In this document: piece after piece, positions 1 to 8,125 of the stretch | Numbering within the stretch: the first letter of the stretch is position 1 | Layout: each line of letters begins with the position of its first letter | Assembly: GCF_028023675.1 (NCBI RefSeq) | Contig: NZ_JAQIOZ010000022.1 | Span: 1 to 64,000, forward strand | Length of the DNA: 64,000 bases | DNA from: Primorskyibacter aestuariivivens | Lineage (GTDB): Bacteria > Pseudomonadota > Alphaproteobacteria > Rhodobacterales > Rhodobacteraceae | Direction: 5' to 3' | Notes under the pieces: model-generated | Databases searched by the model: none | Seen by the model: only the letters and a program-made list of their open reading frames with translations | Told to the model about the DNA's origin: nothing | Translations under genes and position numbers: made by a program

Positions 1-131
1 GGCAAACCCCCAGCCGTGGTCTACTGGCTAAGAAAAGACGAAACCCAATCAGGTCAGCAGGAGCAAAGAGTAGCTTAATTTACGCTGAACACTGTCCAAA
101 CACTGGGGAGTAGCTCAATTTCCCGAAATTT
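1..131. mobile_element. Probable end of an insertion element abutting a broken permease gene
   Basis: A plus-strand reading frame open from base 1 stops at TAA 76-78 and could be the last 25 codons of a transposition protein; I do not recognise the family. Two near-identical 14-base direct repeats, GAGTAGCTTAATTT (68-81) and GAGTAGCTCAATTT (108-121), follow, 40 bases apart. Immediately after the second copy the reading frame of an ABC-2 permease begins without its N-terminal half. Repeated short motifs at the tip of an element recall the multiple terminal repeats of IS21-family insertions, but that family assignment is inference. Only one end lies in the window. Confidence 0.4.
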
Positions 132-638
132 TTGGGCACGACCTATGAGCTGTGGTCGGCGCCGATCAGCTTTCTGGAAATCGTCGCGGGGTTTGTGGGA
201 GCAGCGGCGACCAAGTCGCTCTTTATCGGATTGGTCATTCTTGGCACGGCGACGTTCTTTGTGGATCTCAGTATTCAGCACCCGCTCGCCATGATCGCCT
301 TTCTGCTGCTCACCTGTCTGTCCTTTTCCCTGTTCGGGTTCATTATCGGCATCTGGGCAAAGAATTTCGAACAATTGCAGCTGATCCCGCTGCTGGTGGT
401 CACACCTTTGGTGTTTCTTGGCGGGTCGTTCTATTCGATCTCGATGCTGCCGCCGGTTTGGCAGACCATCTCGCTGTTCAACCCGGTGGTTTATCTGGTC
501 TCAGGGTTCAGGTGGTCGTTTTTCGGCACCGCTGACGTGTCGGTGGGGCTGAGCCTTTTGGCCATTGCCGGGTTCACGGCGCTGTGCCTTGGGGTGATCT
601 GGTGGATATTCCGGACGGGGTGGCGCATCCGGGCGTGA
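132..638 (+). pseudogene. ABC-2 type transporter permease, 5'-truncated
   Basis: About 168 residues with four or five membrane segments match the C-terminal part of YadH-like ABC-2 permeases, including the [16 protein letters not shown] stretch and the late [12 protein letters not shown] segment. Intact members have about 250 residues, so roughly the first third is missing. The frame can be read back a few codons (FPKF) to an in-frame TAG at 111, where the sequence becomes unrelated. The TTG at 132 is only the first possible start after that break, not a convincing one. The partner ATPase gene would lie to the left, outside the window. Most likely a gene broken by insertion or rearrangement. 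Confidence 0.7.
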
Positions 639-687
639 CCTGGCAGAGCGCCTGCGGCGCACAGGCCTGAGCCCCTGCGGGGCGGTC

Positions 688-706
688 AGGGGGCTGTCTG
701 CCCCCT
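688..706 (+). terminator. GC-rich hairpin after the broken permease gene
   Basis: AGGGGGC (688-694) and GCCCCCT (700-706) form a perfect 7-bp stem with a 5-base loop. No T run follows, so it may be a weak terminator or an RNA-stabilising hairpin. Confidence 0.35.
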
Positions 707-857
707 CGGCCCGTCGGCCTCACCCCCGAAGGTGCTTTCAAACAGAAGAAGATCATGGGGTTTTCGCGCAACGCCCAAAGCGGTCGCTGCCATTGCAAAC
801 CGGGTTTCCGGGCGCTGCACCTTGTTTGCCGGGGGCGGGCATTCTATGTGCGACATC

Positions 858-1655
858 ATGAAACGCTGGATACCTTACATGAAGGCCGACCCGATGGTTG
901 CGGTGATCCGTCTCCAGGGGGCTATCGGCATGGGGGGGCGCGGCGCGCTCTCGGATCAGACACTGGCACCGATCATCGAAAAAGCCTTTCGGCGCGGCAA
1001 ACCCGTTGCCGTTGCGCTTGAGATCAACTCGCCCGGCGGTTCGCCCGTGCAATCGGCGCTGATCGGCGCGCGAATCCGGCGATTGGCCGAAGAAAAGGGC
1101 ATCCCCGTCTATGCCTTTGTCGAGGATGTTGCGGCCTCGGGCGGGTACTGGCTGGCTTGCGCGGCGGACGAGGTCTACGCCGATCATTCGTCGATTGTCG
1201 GCTCCATCGGGGTGATTTCCGCGGGGTTCGGGGCCAATGTTTTCCTTGCGCGGCAAGGCGTTGAGCGGCGCGTGCATACGGCTGGAAAGTCAAAAAGCTT
1301 CATGGACCCGTTCCAGCCCGAGAAAGAAGAAGACGTGGCGCGGCTCAAACGGATGCTGGATCAGATCCACGTGAACTTTATCTCCCATGTCAAGGAACGG
1401 CGCGGCGAGAAGCTGGCGGATCACCCCGACCTCTTTGCTGGGGAGATCTGGGTGGGCGAGGGTGCCAAAGATGTGGGTCTGATCGACGGGATCGGCCATA
1501 TCGTGCCGATGATGAAGGAAAAATTCGGGGATAAGGTGAAGTTTCGCCGCTACGAAAAGGGCCGCGGGCTGTTGCAGCGGTTTGGCATGTCGATGGCACA
1601 GGATGCCCTTTCGGCGGTTGAGGAACGGGCGGAGTTCGCCCGCTTTGGGCTGTGA
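858..1655 (+). CDS. S49 family serine peptidase (SppA/SohB-like)
   Basis: A 265-residue single-domain member of the S49 (ClpP-fold) peptidases, which degrade membrane and signal-peptide fragments with a Ser-Lys dyad. The likely nucleophile is Ser94 in DVAASGGYWLACAADEVYA, and the likely general base is Lys144 in the TAGKSKSF motif; their spacing of 50 fits the short form of the family. No clear signal peptide is present. The start MKRWIPYMKADP is preferred because homologous proteins begin this way; ATG 846 is an in-frame alternative. The stop is one base before the next gene's GTG, so the small zinc-ribbon protein is probably co-transcribed. Confidence 0.88.
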   Translation: MKRWIPYMKADPMVAVIRLQGAIGMGGRGALSDQTLAPIIEKAFRRGKPVAVALEINSPGGSPVQSALIGARIRRLAEEKGIPVYAFVEDVAASGGYWLACAADEVYADHSSIVGSIGVISAGFGANVFLARQGVERRVHTAGKSKSFMDPFQPEKEEDVARLKRMLDQIHVNFISHVKERRGEKLADHPDLFAGEIWVGEGAKDVGLIDGIGHIVPMMKEKFGDKVKFRRYEKGRGLLQRFGMSMAQDALSAVEERAEFARFGL

Positions 1656-1656
1656 C

Positions 1657-1836
1657 GTGATCATCAAGATTGTCACACTGTTTCTGATCTTCATGGGTGT
1701 GCTTGCCATGTTCGGCAAGCTGCGCATTCCCGGCGCGCGCTGGGGCCGGAAAACGCTGGACAATCGCAAATGCCGCTCCTGCGGGCGCTATAAAATAGGC
1801 AAGGGGCCATGCCCCTGCGGACGGGACAAGGGGTAA
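1657..1836 (+). CDS. Small membrane-anchored zinc-ribbon protein
   Basis: A 59-residue protein starting at GTG, one base after the preceding peptidase stop. Residues about 2-20 form one hydrophobic helix (IIKIVTLFLIFMGVLAMF). The C-terminus has four cysteines as CRSCGRYKIGKGPCPC, a CX2C-X8-CX1C arrangement suited to a small zinc ribbon. Next to an S49 peptidase it could be a membrane-associated accessory, but no function is established. The tight spacing and lack of a separate promoter support co-expression with both neighbours. Confidence 0.72.
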   Translation: MIIKIVTLFLIFMGVLAMFGKLRIPGARWGRKTLDNRKCRSCGRYKIGKGPCPCGRDKG

Positions 1837-1842
1837 TCCTAT

Positions 1843-2802
1843 ATGATGGTGTGGTTGCTGACCGGGCTTGGGCTCGTGATCCTTTTGCTGGCGGGTGATG
1901 CTCTGGTCAAAGGCGCGGTGAACCTCTCGCTGCGGATCGGTATTCCGGCGCTCATCGTCAGCCTGACCATCGTGGCCTTTGGGACATCGGCACCGGAACT
2001 TCTGATTGCGATCAGTGCCTTGCTGGAGGATGCGCCGGGCATTGCGCTGGGCAATGTGGTGGGGTCGAACACGGCCAATATCCTCATGGTGCTCGGGATG
2101 CCCGCGCTTCTGGCGACCTTGCACACGTCGGAATGCGACAGCAGAAAGACCTATAAGCAGATGCTGGCGGCTACCGTGCTCTTCATCGGTCTGGCGTTTT
2201 TCGGCATCTTCACCTGGATTTCGGCGCTGGTGCTTCTGGCGGCGCTCGCTGCCATGCTTTTCGTGGCCTTTCAGGATGCGGCGCGGCACCGGCGCGAGGC
2301 CAGGGCCGCCGTGCTCGAAGAGGAGCTGGAGGACCTTGAGGGCGCAGATCCTGACATGCCCTGGTGGAAGATCGGGGTATTTCTTGTGCTAGGGCTTGTC
2401 GGGCTGCCGCTGGGGGCGGATCTTCTGGTGGATAATGCAAGCCAGATCGCCCGTATGTATGGTGTTTCGGACACGGTGATTGGCCTCACGCTTGTGGCGC
2501 TTGGCACCTCTTTGCCGGAACTGGCCACGACCGTGATGGCGGCGCTGCGCCGTCAGGCCGACGTTGCGCTGGGCAATGTCATCGGGTCGAACATGTTCAA
2601 CCTTTTGGCCATTATCGGCGTGGCCGGATTGATCGGGCCGATCCCGGTTGATCCGGTCTTCCTGCGCTTTGATCTCTGGGTCATGCTCGGCGCGTCGCTG
2701 CTGCTCTGGCCCTTCGTGTTCAACAAATGGAATATCACCCGGATCTGGGGGGCGGTCTTGACCGCGCTTTATATCACCTATGTCATCCTCGTGATTGTCT
2801 GA
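1843..2802 (+). CDS. Calcium/sodium antiporter (CaCA family, YrbG-like)
   Basis: A 319-residue inner-membrane exchanger with about ten helices and the two inverted alpha-repeats that define the CaCA superfamily. The first repeat carries GTSAPEL (about 47-53) followed by GNVVGSNTANI; the second carries GTSLPEL followed by GNVIGSNMFN. The acidic residues in these motifs bind the cation. An acidic linker (EEELEDLEGADPD) separates the halves in the cytoplasm. Two adjacent ATGs (1843, 1846) are preceded by AAGGGG. The gene lies in the same run of plus-strand genes as the upstream peptidase and the downstream reductase. Confidence 0.92.
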   Translation: MMVWLLTGLGLVILLLAGDALVKGAVNLSLRIGIPALIVSLTIVAFGTSAPELLIAISALLEDAPGIALGNVVGSNTANILMVLGMPALLATLHTSECDSRKTYKQMLAATVLFIGLAFFGIFTWISALVLLAALAAMLFVAFQDAARHRREARAAVLEEELEDLEGADPDMPWWKIGVFLVLGLVGLPLGADLLVDNASQIARMYGVSDTVIGLTLVALGTSLPELATTVMAALRRQADVALGNVIGSNMFNLLAIIGVAGLIGPIPVDPVFLRFDLWVMLGASLLLWPFVFNKWNITRIWGAVLTALYITYVILVIV

Positions 2803-2815
2803 GAGGAGAAGGCGC

Positions 2816-3592
2816 ATGCGGGCATTGGTAACGGGCGCGGGCCACCGGCTGGGCCGGGCCATGGCGCTGTATCTTGCGGATCGGGGCTTTGACGTGGCGC
2901 TGCATTACGCCAGTTCCGTTGACGGGGCCGAGGCGGCTGCGCAGGACATCCGCGCCAAGGGGCGGCAGGCCATCACGGTTCAGGCCGATCTTTTGTCTGA
3001 GGAGGCGACACAGGCGCTCTTGCCACGCGCCGCCGAGGGGCTGGGCGGGCCGATCACCGTGTTGGTGAACAACGCGTCGATCTTTGAATATGACACGATC
3101 CGGAGCGCCACGCGCCAAAGCTGGGATCGCCATATCGAAAGCAATCTGCGCGCGCCTTATGTCCTCTTGCAGGCGCTGGCCGCGCAGGCCCCCAAAGCCG
3201 TCACTGACGAAAATGGTGAGCCGCGGGCGCAGGCCCTTGCCATCAACATGATCGACCAGCGGGTGCGCAAACTGACCCCGGAGTTCTCGACTTATACCAT
3301 TGCCAAGATGGGGCTTTGGGCGCTGACCCAGACAGCGGCGCAGGGGCTGGCACCGGATATCCGTGTCAATGCAATCGGGCCGGGGCCAACGCTGCAGGGC
3401 GCGCGCCAGAGCGCGGATCACTTTGCCCGGCAACGTGCCAATACCGTGTTGGGGCGTGGTGCGAATGCGTCGGACATCACGGCGGCGCTGGGCTATCTGC
3501 TCGATGCGTCGGCGGTGACCGGACAGCTGATCTGCGTGGATGGCGGGCAGCATTTGGGATGGCAGACGCCGGATGTTCTGGGCGTCGAATAG
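2816..3592 (+). CDS. SDR oxidoreductase of the pteridine reductase (PTR1) type
   Basis: A 258-residue short-chain dehydrogenase. The nucleotide-binding motif is TGAGHRLGR (6-14), followed by VQADL and NNAS. The catalytic centre is unusual for an SDR: the usual serine is replaced by Asp147 (INMIDQRV), 13 residues before Tyr160, with Lys164 four further on. Leishmania PTR1 uses the same Asp-X12-Tyr-X3-Lys arrangement, and the N-terminus (RLGR, ALHY) also resembles PTR1. A role in reducing dihydropterin or dihydrofolate (FolM-like) is therefore likely. ATG 2816 is chosen for its AGAGGAGAAGG ribosome site; an earlier ATG at 2795 overlaps the antiporter gene. Confidence 0.8.
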   Translation: MRALVTGAGHRLGRAMALYLADRGFDVALHYASSVDGAEAAAQDIRAKGRQAITVQADLLSEEATQALLPRAAEGLGGPITVLVNNASIFEYDTIRSATRQSWDRHIESNLRAPYVLLQALAAQAPKAVTDENGEPRAQALAINMIDQRVRKLTPEFSTYTIAKMGLWALTQTAAQGLAPDIRVNAIGPGPTLQGARQSADHFARQRANTVLGRGANASDITAALGYLLDASAVTGQLICVDGGQHLGWQTPDVLGVE

Positions 3593-3906
3593 GTGTAAAT
3601 TCAAAGGGCTTTTTACCACCTGAGCGGGAGAGTTGTGCACCGCTCGCAAGAGCGTTACCTAGCCGTTACAAAATATGTAACAAATTCATAAACTTATAAT
3701 GCGTTCAATTAATTTTCCTTTGTTTTCAGTCGGTTGTGGTCATGCTTAAAAATTGTGCAAATCAACCAAGCCCGCCAGAAACAACGAAGAATCTAGTATA
3801 CCCAGAACATGCCCCCAGACTTATCCACAGCTTTGGTGGATTTGTTTTTTCTTGCACCTGCGGGGCTGACATTGCAGCGCCTGCCAAGGAATCATAATCT
3901 TTGAAT
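3593..3906. other. AT-rich intergenic region upstream of uvrC
   Basis: About 310 bases without a credible gene, clearly richer in A/T than its surroundings. A dyad GTTACA-AAATA-TGTAAC spans 3665-3681 and could be an operator. A perfect DnaA-box sequence TTATCCACA lies at 3821-3829, alone. A small hairpin CGCTC-GCAA-GAGCG (3641-3654) may help end the SDR transcript. The uvrC promoter must be here, but I cannot place it with confidence. Confidence 0.5.
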
Positions 3907-5781
3907 ATGTCTGACTCCGACACGCCCGACACCAACGCGCCGCGTACCGGCCATAGCGTCATCGCGGATTATCTCAAGACGCTGGACAGCTCGCCGGGCG
4001 TCTACCGGATGCTCGATGCAAAGAACGCTGTGCTCTACGTGGGCAAGGCGCGCAACCTGCGCGCACGGGTGTCAAATTATGCGCGTCCCTCGGGGCATTC
4101 TCCGCGCATTACCCGAATGATCCGGGATACCGCCTCGATGATGTTCCTGACCACGCGCACTGAAACCGAGGCGTTGTTGCTGGAGCAGAACCTGATCAAG
4201 CAGCTCAAGCCGAAATACAATGTGCTGCTGCGCGATGACAAAAGCTTTCCCAACATTCACGTCACCGATCACGCCTATCCGATGATCCGCAAGCATCGCG
4301 GCGCGAAAAAGGAGAAGGGCAGCTATTATGGCCCCTTCGCCAGTGCCGGCGCCGTGAACCGCACGCTGAACCAGCTGCAGCGCGTGTTTCAGCTGCGCAA
4401 CTGCTCGGACTCGATGTTCGACAGCCGCACACGCCCCTGCCTGCTGTACCAGATCAAGCGCTGCTCCGCGCCGTGCGTCGGCAAGATCTCCGAGGCGGCC
4501 TATGCCGAGGCCGTCACCGATGCGCAGCGGTTCCTCTCGGGCCGCTCGACCAATATTCAGGAAAAGCTTGCGGCGGAGATGCAGCAGGCCTCCGAGGCCA
4601 TGGAGTTTGAGCGGGCCGCCGCGCTGCGCGACCGCATCCGCGCGCTGACCCAGGTGCAGACCTCGCAGGGGATCAACCCCCGCACCGTGGACGAGGCCGA
4701 CCTGATCGGGCTGCACCTCGAAAACGGTCAGGCCTGTGTGCAGGTGTTCTTTATCCGCGCGGGCCAGAACTGGGGCAACCGCGATTTCTACCCCCGCGTC
4801 GGAGAGGATGTGGAGGCACCAGAAGTGCTGGAAGCCTTCCTTGGCCAGTTCTACGACACAAAGGAACCGCCGAAACAGTTGATCCTGTCGCATGGTATCG
4901 AGAATGATGACCTGATGGGGGAGGCGCTGAGCCAGAAGGCCGGGCGCAAGGTGCAATTGTTGGTCCCGCAGCGCGGCGAAAAGGCCGAACTGATCGAAAG
5001 CGCCGTGCGCAACGCCCGCGAAAGCCTTGGCCGCAAGATGGCCGAGACCGCGACACAGGCCAAGCTGTTGCGTGGGGTGGGGGAAGCGTTTGGCCTGGAA
5101 CAGCCCCCGGCGCGGATCGAAGTCTATGACAACAGCCATATTCAGGGCGCGCATGCGGTGGGCGCGATGATCGTGGCGGGGCCCGAGGGATTCCTCAAGA
5201 ACCAGTATCGCAAGTTCAACATCAAGGGCGAAGAGCTCACCCCCGGCGACGATTTCGGCATGATGAAAGAGGTGCTGACGCGACGGTTCAGACGCCTGCT
5301 CAAGGAAGACCCGGACCGCGACAAGGGGCTGTGGCCTGATCTTCTGCTGATCGACGGCGGCGCGGGGCAGGTCTCGGCCGTCGCCGAGATCATGCGTGAA
5401 TATGGCGTCGAGGATGTGCCGATGGTGGGCGTCGCCAAGGGCGTGGACCGCGACCATGGCAAGGAAGAGTTCCACCGGATTGGCCAGCGCCCCATGGCGC
5501 TGCGCCGCAATGATCCGGTGCTCTATTTCATCCAACGCCTGCGCGACGAGGCACACCGTTTTGCCATCGGCACCCACCGCGCCAAACGGTCCAAGGCGGT
5601 GAGCGCCAATCCTCTGGATGATGTGGCAGGCGTGGGCGCGGCGCGCAAACGCGCGCTGCTGGCGCATTTCGGCTCGGCCAAGGCGGTGAGTCGCGCGAAC
5701 CTTGCTGACCTGAAAGCCGTGGAGGGCGTCTCAGCCGCGCTGGCCGAGAAAATCTATGCGCATTTTCACGAGAATGGCTGA
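3907..5781 (+). CDS. uvrC: Excinuclease ABC subunit C
   Basis: A 624-residue UvrC, the dual-incision nuclease of nucleotide excision repair. The GIY-YIG domain for the 3' cut is at about residues 25-105 ([21 protein letters not shown]). A UVR helix pair that binds UvrB is near 205-240. The RNase H-like domain for the 5' cut follows, with [17 protein letters not shown] and [10 protein letters not shown]. Two helix-hairpin-helix motifs lie at the C-terminus ([20 protein letters not shown]). Start ATG 3907 is preferred; a TTG two codons earlier is possible. The gene ends 3 bases from the convergent serB stop. Confidence 0.97.
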   Translation: MSDSDTPDTNAPRTGHSVIADYLKTLDSSPGVYRMLDAKNAVLYVGKARNLRARVSNYARPSGHSPRITRMIRDTASMMFLTTRTETEALLLEQNLIKQLKPKYNVLLRDDKSFPNIHVTDHAYPMIRKHRGAKKEKGSYYGPFASAGAVNRTLNQLQRVFQLRNCSDSMFDSRTRPCLLYQIKRCSAPCVGKISEAAYAEAVTDAQRFLSGRSTNIQEKLAAEMQQASEAMEFERAAALRDRIRALTQVQTSQGINPRTVDEADLIGLHLENGQACVQVFFIRAGQNWGNRDFYPRVGEDVEAPEVLEAFLGQFYDTKEPPKQLILSHGIENDDLMGEALSQKAGRKVQLLVPQRGEKAELIESAVRNARESLGRKMAETATQAKLLRGVGEAFGLEQPPARIEVYDNSHIQGAHAVGAMIVAGPEGFLKNQYRKFNIKGEELTPGDDFGMMKEVLTRRFRRLLKEDPDRDKGLWPDLLLIDGGAGQVSAVAEIMREYGVEDVPMVGVAKGVDRDHGKEEFHRIGQRPMALRRNDPVLYFIQRLRDEAHRFAIGTHRAKRSKAVSANPLDDVAGVGAARKRALLAHFGSAKAVSRANLADLKAVEGVSAALAEKIYAHFHENG

Positions 5782-5784
5782 GGC

Positions 5785-6654
5785 TTAGCCTGCGAATTCG
5801 CTCTTGGCATAGCCCTGCAGGTAGAGCAGGGCGGTCAGGTCACCATGATTGATGCGGATATCACATTCCGCCGCAACCGACGGTTTCGCGTGCAGCGCAA
5901 CGCCCGCGCCTGCCCGGCCCAGCATGCCGAGATCATTGGCCCCGTCGCCCACGGCCATAACATCCGCCTCAGAGATCCCCAGCCTTGCGGTGATCTCTTC
6001 CAGCGCCTGCACCTTGGCCTCGCGCCCCAGAATGGGCATCCCGACCGTACCCGTCAGGGCCCCATCTTCGATCAACAGTGTATTGGCGCGGTTTTCGTCA
6101 AAGCCCAGCTTGTCCGCGACCCGTGCGGTAAAGGCGGTGAACCCACCGGAGACCAGGGCGCAATAGGCACCACTGGCCTTCATCGTCGCCAAAAGCGCCG
6201 GGCCACCGGGCATCAGCGTGATGCGCGTCTCAAGCACCTGCGCGATGATCCCTTCGGGGAGACCTTTGAGCAGGCCCACGCGTTCGGTCAACGCGCCTTC
6301 GAAATCCAATTCGCCATTCATGGCGCGCGCCGTGATGTCCTTGACCCGCTCGCCGACGCCGGCCTCATCGGCGAGTTCGTCAATGCACTCCTGCTGGATC
6401 ATGGTGCTGTCCATATCGGCCAGCAGCATTTTCTTCCGGCGCCCTTCTGTGGGTTGCACGACAAGGTCGATGCCAAGCGCCTGCATATCTTCCCAGACCT
6501 GCCATTGATTGTCTGGCAGCGTGTCGACAGCGAACTCTGCGGCCTCATCCGGCGACAGCCATTGTAGCGCGCTACCGCCCCAGGCGTTGCGCAGGGCCTC
6601 GGCCGCAGAAGGGTCAAGCTGGCCTGGTTTGGCGATCAGGGTGGTCATGAACAT
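5785..6654 (-). CDS. serB: Phosphoserine phosphatase
   Basis: A 289-residue HAD-family enzyme catalysing the last step of serine synthesis. The nucleophile motif LLADMDSTMIQQECIDELAD contains the DxDxT signature (Asp80, Asp82). Motif II is near LVSGGFTAFT and the metal-binding motif III is VMAVGDGANDLGML. The N-terminal 75 residues are the ACT-like regulatory region usual for SerB. Start at 6654 is set by AGGAGG seven bases upstream on the minus strand; a later ATG at 6648 is possible. The gene is divergent from serC, so the intergenic region probably holds promoters for both serine genes. Confidence 0.96.
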   Translation of the reverse strand: MFMTTLIAKPGQLDPSAAEALRNAWGGSALQWLSPDEAAEFAVDTLPDNQWQVWEDMQALGIDLVVQPTEGRRKKMLLADMDSTMIQQECIDELADEAGVGERVKDITARAMNGELDFEGALTERVGLLKGLPEGIIAQVLETRITLMPGGPALLATMKASGAYCALVSGGFTAFTARVADKLGFDENRANTLLIEDGALTGTVGMPILGREAKVQALEEITARLGISEADVMAVGDGANDLGMLGRAGAGVALHAKPSVAAECDIRINHGDLTALLYLQGYAKSEFAG

Positions 6655-6831
6655 AGGCGGGCCTCCTTGCTTGGCGCTGCTCATAAGCGCTGGACCGGCC
6701 AAGCGCCAGAGGCGAGGGCGAAGTTTCCGATAGGCGACGGCGGCGTCGCATTTTCGCGCTGAAGCGGCGTGGATGCGTCATTTTCGCTGTTGTGCAGCAT
6801 GGGGCAGGGCAGTAGATGCGTTCGTGGGACA

Positions 6832-6849
6832 CCCCTCCCCAACGAGGGG
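6832..6849 (+). ncRNA. Candidate serC leader hairpin
   Basis: CCCCTC (6832-6837) and GAGGGG (6844-6849) form a perfect 6-bp stem with a 6-base loop, 24 bases before the serC start codon. A structured leader called the serC RNA motif is known upstream of serC in some Alphaproteobacteria, so this hairpin is a reasonable candidate for part of it. I could not compare it with a covariance model. Confidence 0.35.
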
Positions 6850-6873
6850 CGTATATCTGAGAGGGTAGCATTG

Positions 6874-8028
6874 ATGGCTATTGACCAACCGGTAACGCGG
6901 CCGGCAAATCCGCGTTTTTCTTCTGGCCCCTGCGCCAAGATCCCCACATTCGAATTGTCGAAGCTGGCTGACGCCGCTCTGGGCCGGTCGCACCGCGCCG
7001 CCGTGGGCAAGGCCAAGCTGAAAGCCGCGATCGAAGAGACGCGCGAAATCCTTGGCATCCCCGCTGACTACAAAATTGGCATTGTGCCTGCGTCTGATAC
7101 AGGTGCGGTTGAAATGGCGATGTGGTCGCTGTTGGGTCAGCGCCCGGTCACCATGTGCGCCTGGGAAAGCTTTGGCGCGGGCTGGGTCACCGATGTGGTC
7201 AAACAACTGAAACTCGACGCCGAGGTCAAAACCGCCGAGTATGGCGAGATCGTCGATATGGCGGCGCTGGATTACAATACCGATGTTGTCTTCACCTGGA
7301 ACGGCACGACCTCGGGCGTGCGCGTGGCTTCGGGCGATGTGATCCCCGCGGATCGCGAAGGGCTGACCATTTGTGACGCGACTTCTGCGGCATTTGCGAT
7401 GGACCTGCCCTGGGACAAGCTGGATGTGACGACCTTCTCCTGGCAGAAGGTGCTGGGCGGCGAAGCGGCGCATGGCATGCTGATCCTCTCCCCCCGCGCG
7501 GTGGAACGTCTGGAAAACTACACGCCGGCATGGCCGCTGCCCAAGATCTTCCGCCTGACCAAGGGCGGCAAGCTGATCGACGGCATCTTTGAGGGCGCAA
7601 CGATCAACACGCCGTCGATGCTGGCGGTCGAGGATTACCTTGTCGCATTGGACTGGGCGCGTTCGGTTGGCGGGCTTAAGGGCCTGATCGCCCGGGCCGA
7701 TGCCAATGCGCAAGCCGTCTGGGATTTCTGCGACGCGAAGCCTTGGATCGAGAACCTCGCCGTTGATCCGGCGACGCGCTCGAATACCTCGGTCTGCGTG
7801 AAATTCACCGATGCGCGCATCACCGATGGTGCGGCCTTTGCCAAGGCCGTTGCCAAGCGGTTGGAGGCCGAAGGTGTGGCGCTGGACGTGGGGGCCTATC
7901 GTGATGCCCCCGCCGGTCTGCGCATCTGGTGCGGCGGTACGGTCGAAACCTCGGATATCGAGGCGATGCTGCCCTGGCTCAACTGGGCCTTCCACGCTGA
8001 AATCGACGCGTTGGCCGAAGCGGCGTGA
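6874..8028 (+). CDS. serC: Phosphoserine aminotransferase
   Basis: A 384-residue PLP-dependent class V aminotransferase converting 3-phosphohydroxypyruvate to phosphoserine. The PLP lysine is Lys192 in [16 protein letters not shown]. The conserved [13 protein letters not shown] near the N-terminus, WNGTTSGV and the [15 protein letters not shown] stretch all fit the alphaproteobacterial SerC group, which is longer than the E. coli enzyme. The start [13 protein letters not shown] is chosen because upstream codons lie in the putative leader hairpin. serA follows on the same strand after 97 bases that contain two copies of a palindromic repeat. Confidence 0.95.
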   Translation: MAIDQPVTRPANPRFSSGPCAKIPTFELSKLADAALGRSHRAAVGKAKLKAAIEETREILGIPADYKIGIVPASDTGAVEMAMWSLLGQRPVTMCAWESFGAGWVTDVVKQLKLDAEVKTAEYGEIVDMAALDYNTDVVFTWNGTTSGVRVASGDVIPADREGLTICDATSAAFAMDLPWDKLDVTTFSWQKVLGGEAAHGMLILSPRAVERLENYTPAWPLPKIFRLTKGGKLIDGIFEGATINTPSMLAVEDYLVALDWARSVGGLKGLIARADANAQAVWDFCDAKPWIENLAVDPATRSNTSVCVKFTDARITDGAAFAKAVAKRLEAEGVALDVGAYRDAPAGLRIWCGGTVETSDIEAMLPWLNWAFHAEIDALAEAA

Positions 8029-8034
8029 CGCAAT

Positions 8035-8096
8035 GGTGGGCAGAAATGCCCACCCTACACCTCACCTGACATCGTAGGGTGGGCAGTTTGCCCACC
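8035..8096. repeat. Inverted pair of dispersed GGTGGGCA palindromes
   Basis: Copy A (8035-8058) reads GGTGGGCA-GAAA-TGCCCACCCTAC. Copy B (8074-8096) is the same unit in the opposite orientation, GTAGGGTGGGCA-GTT-TGCCCACC. Each copy is itself a palindrome, and the pair together could form one long hairpin in the serC-serA transcript. Further single copies occur at 22054, 31203 and 46359. Confidence 0.9.
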
Positions 8097-8125
8097 ATCC
8101 CGACCTTTCCAAAAGGACCAGACAC

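Noticed and set aside
68-125. CRISPR array
   Set aside because: Two short repeats only, 40 bases apart, with no cas genes; they look like element-end repeats.
3821-3829. Chromosomal origin (oriC)
   Set aside because: Only one DnaA box is present, with no cluster of boxes, no unwinding repeats and no origin-type neighbours.
4072-5667. Minus-strand frame of 531 codons opposite uvrC
   Set aside because: Antisense shadow of uvrC with no domain signal.
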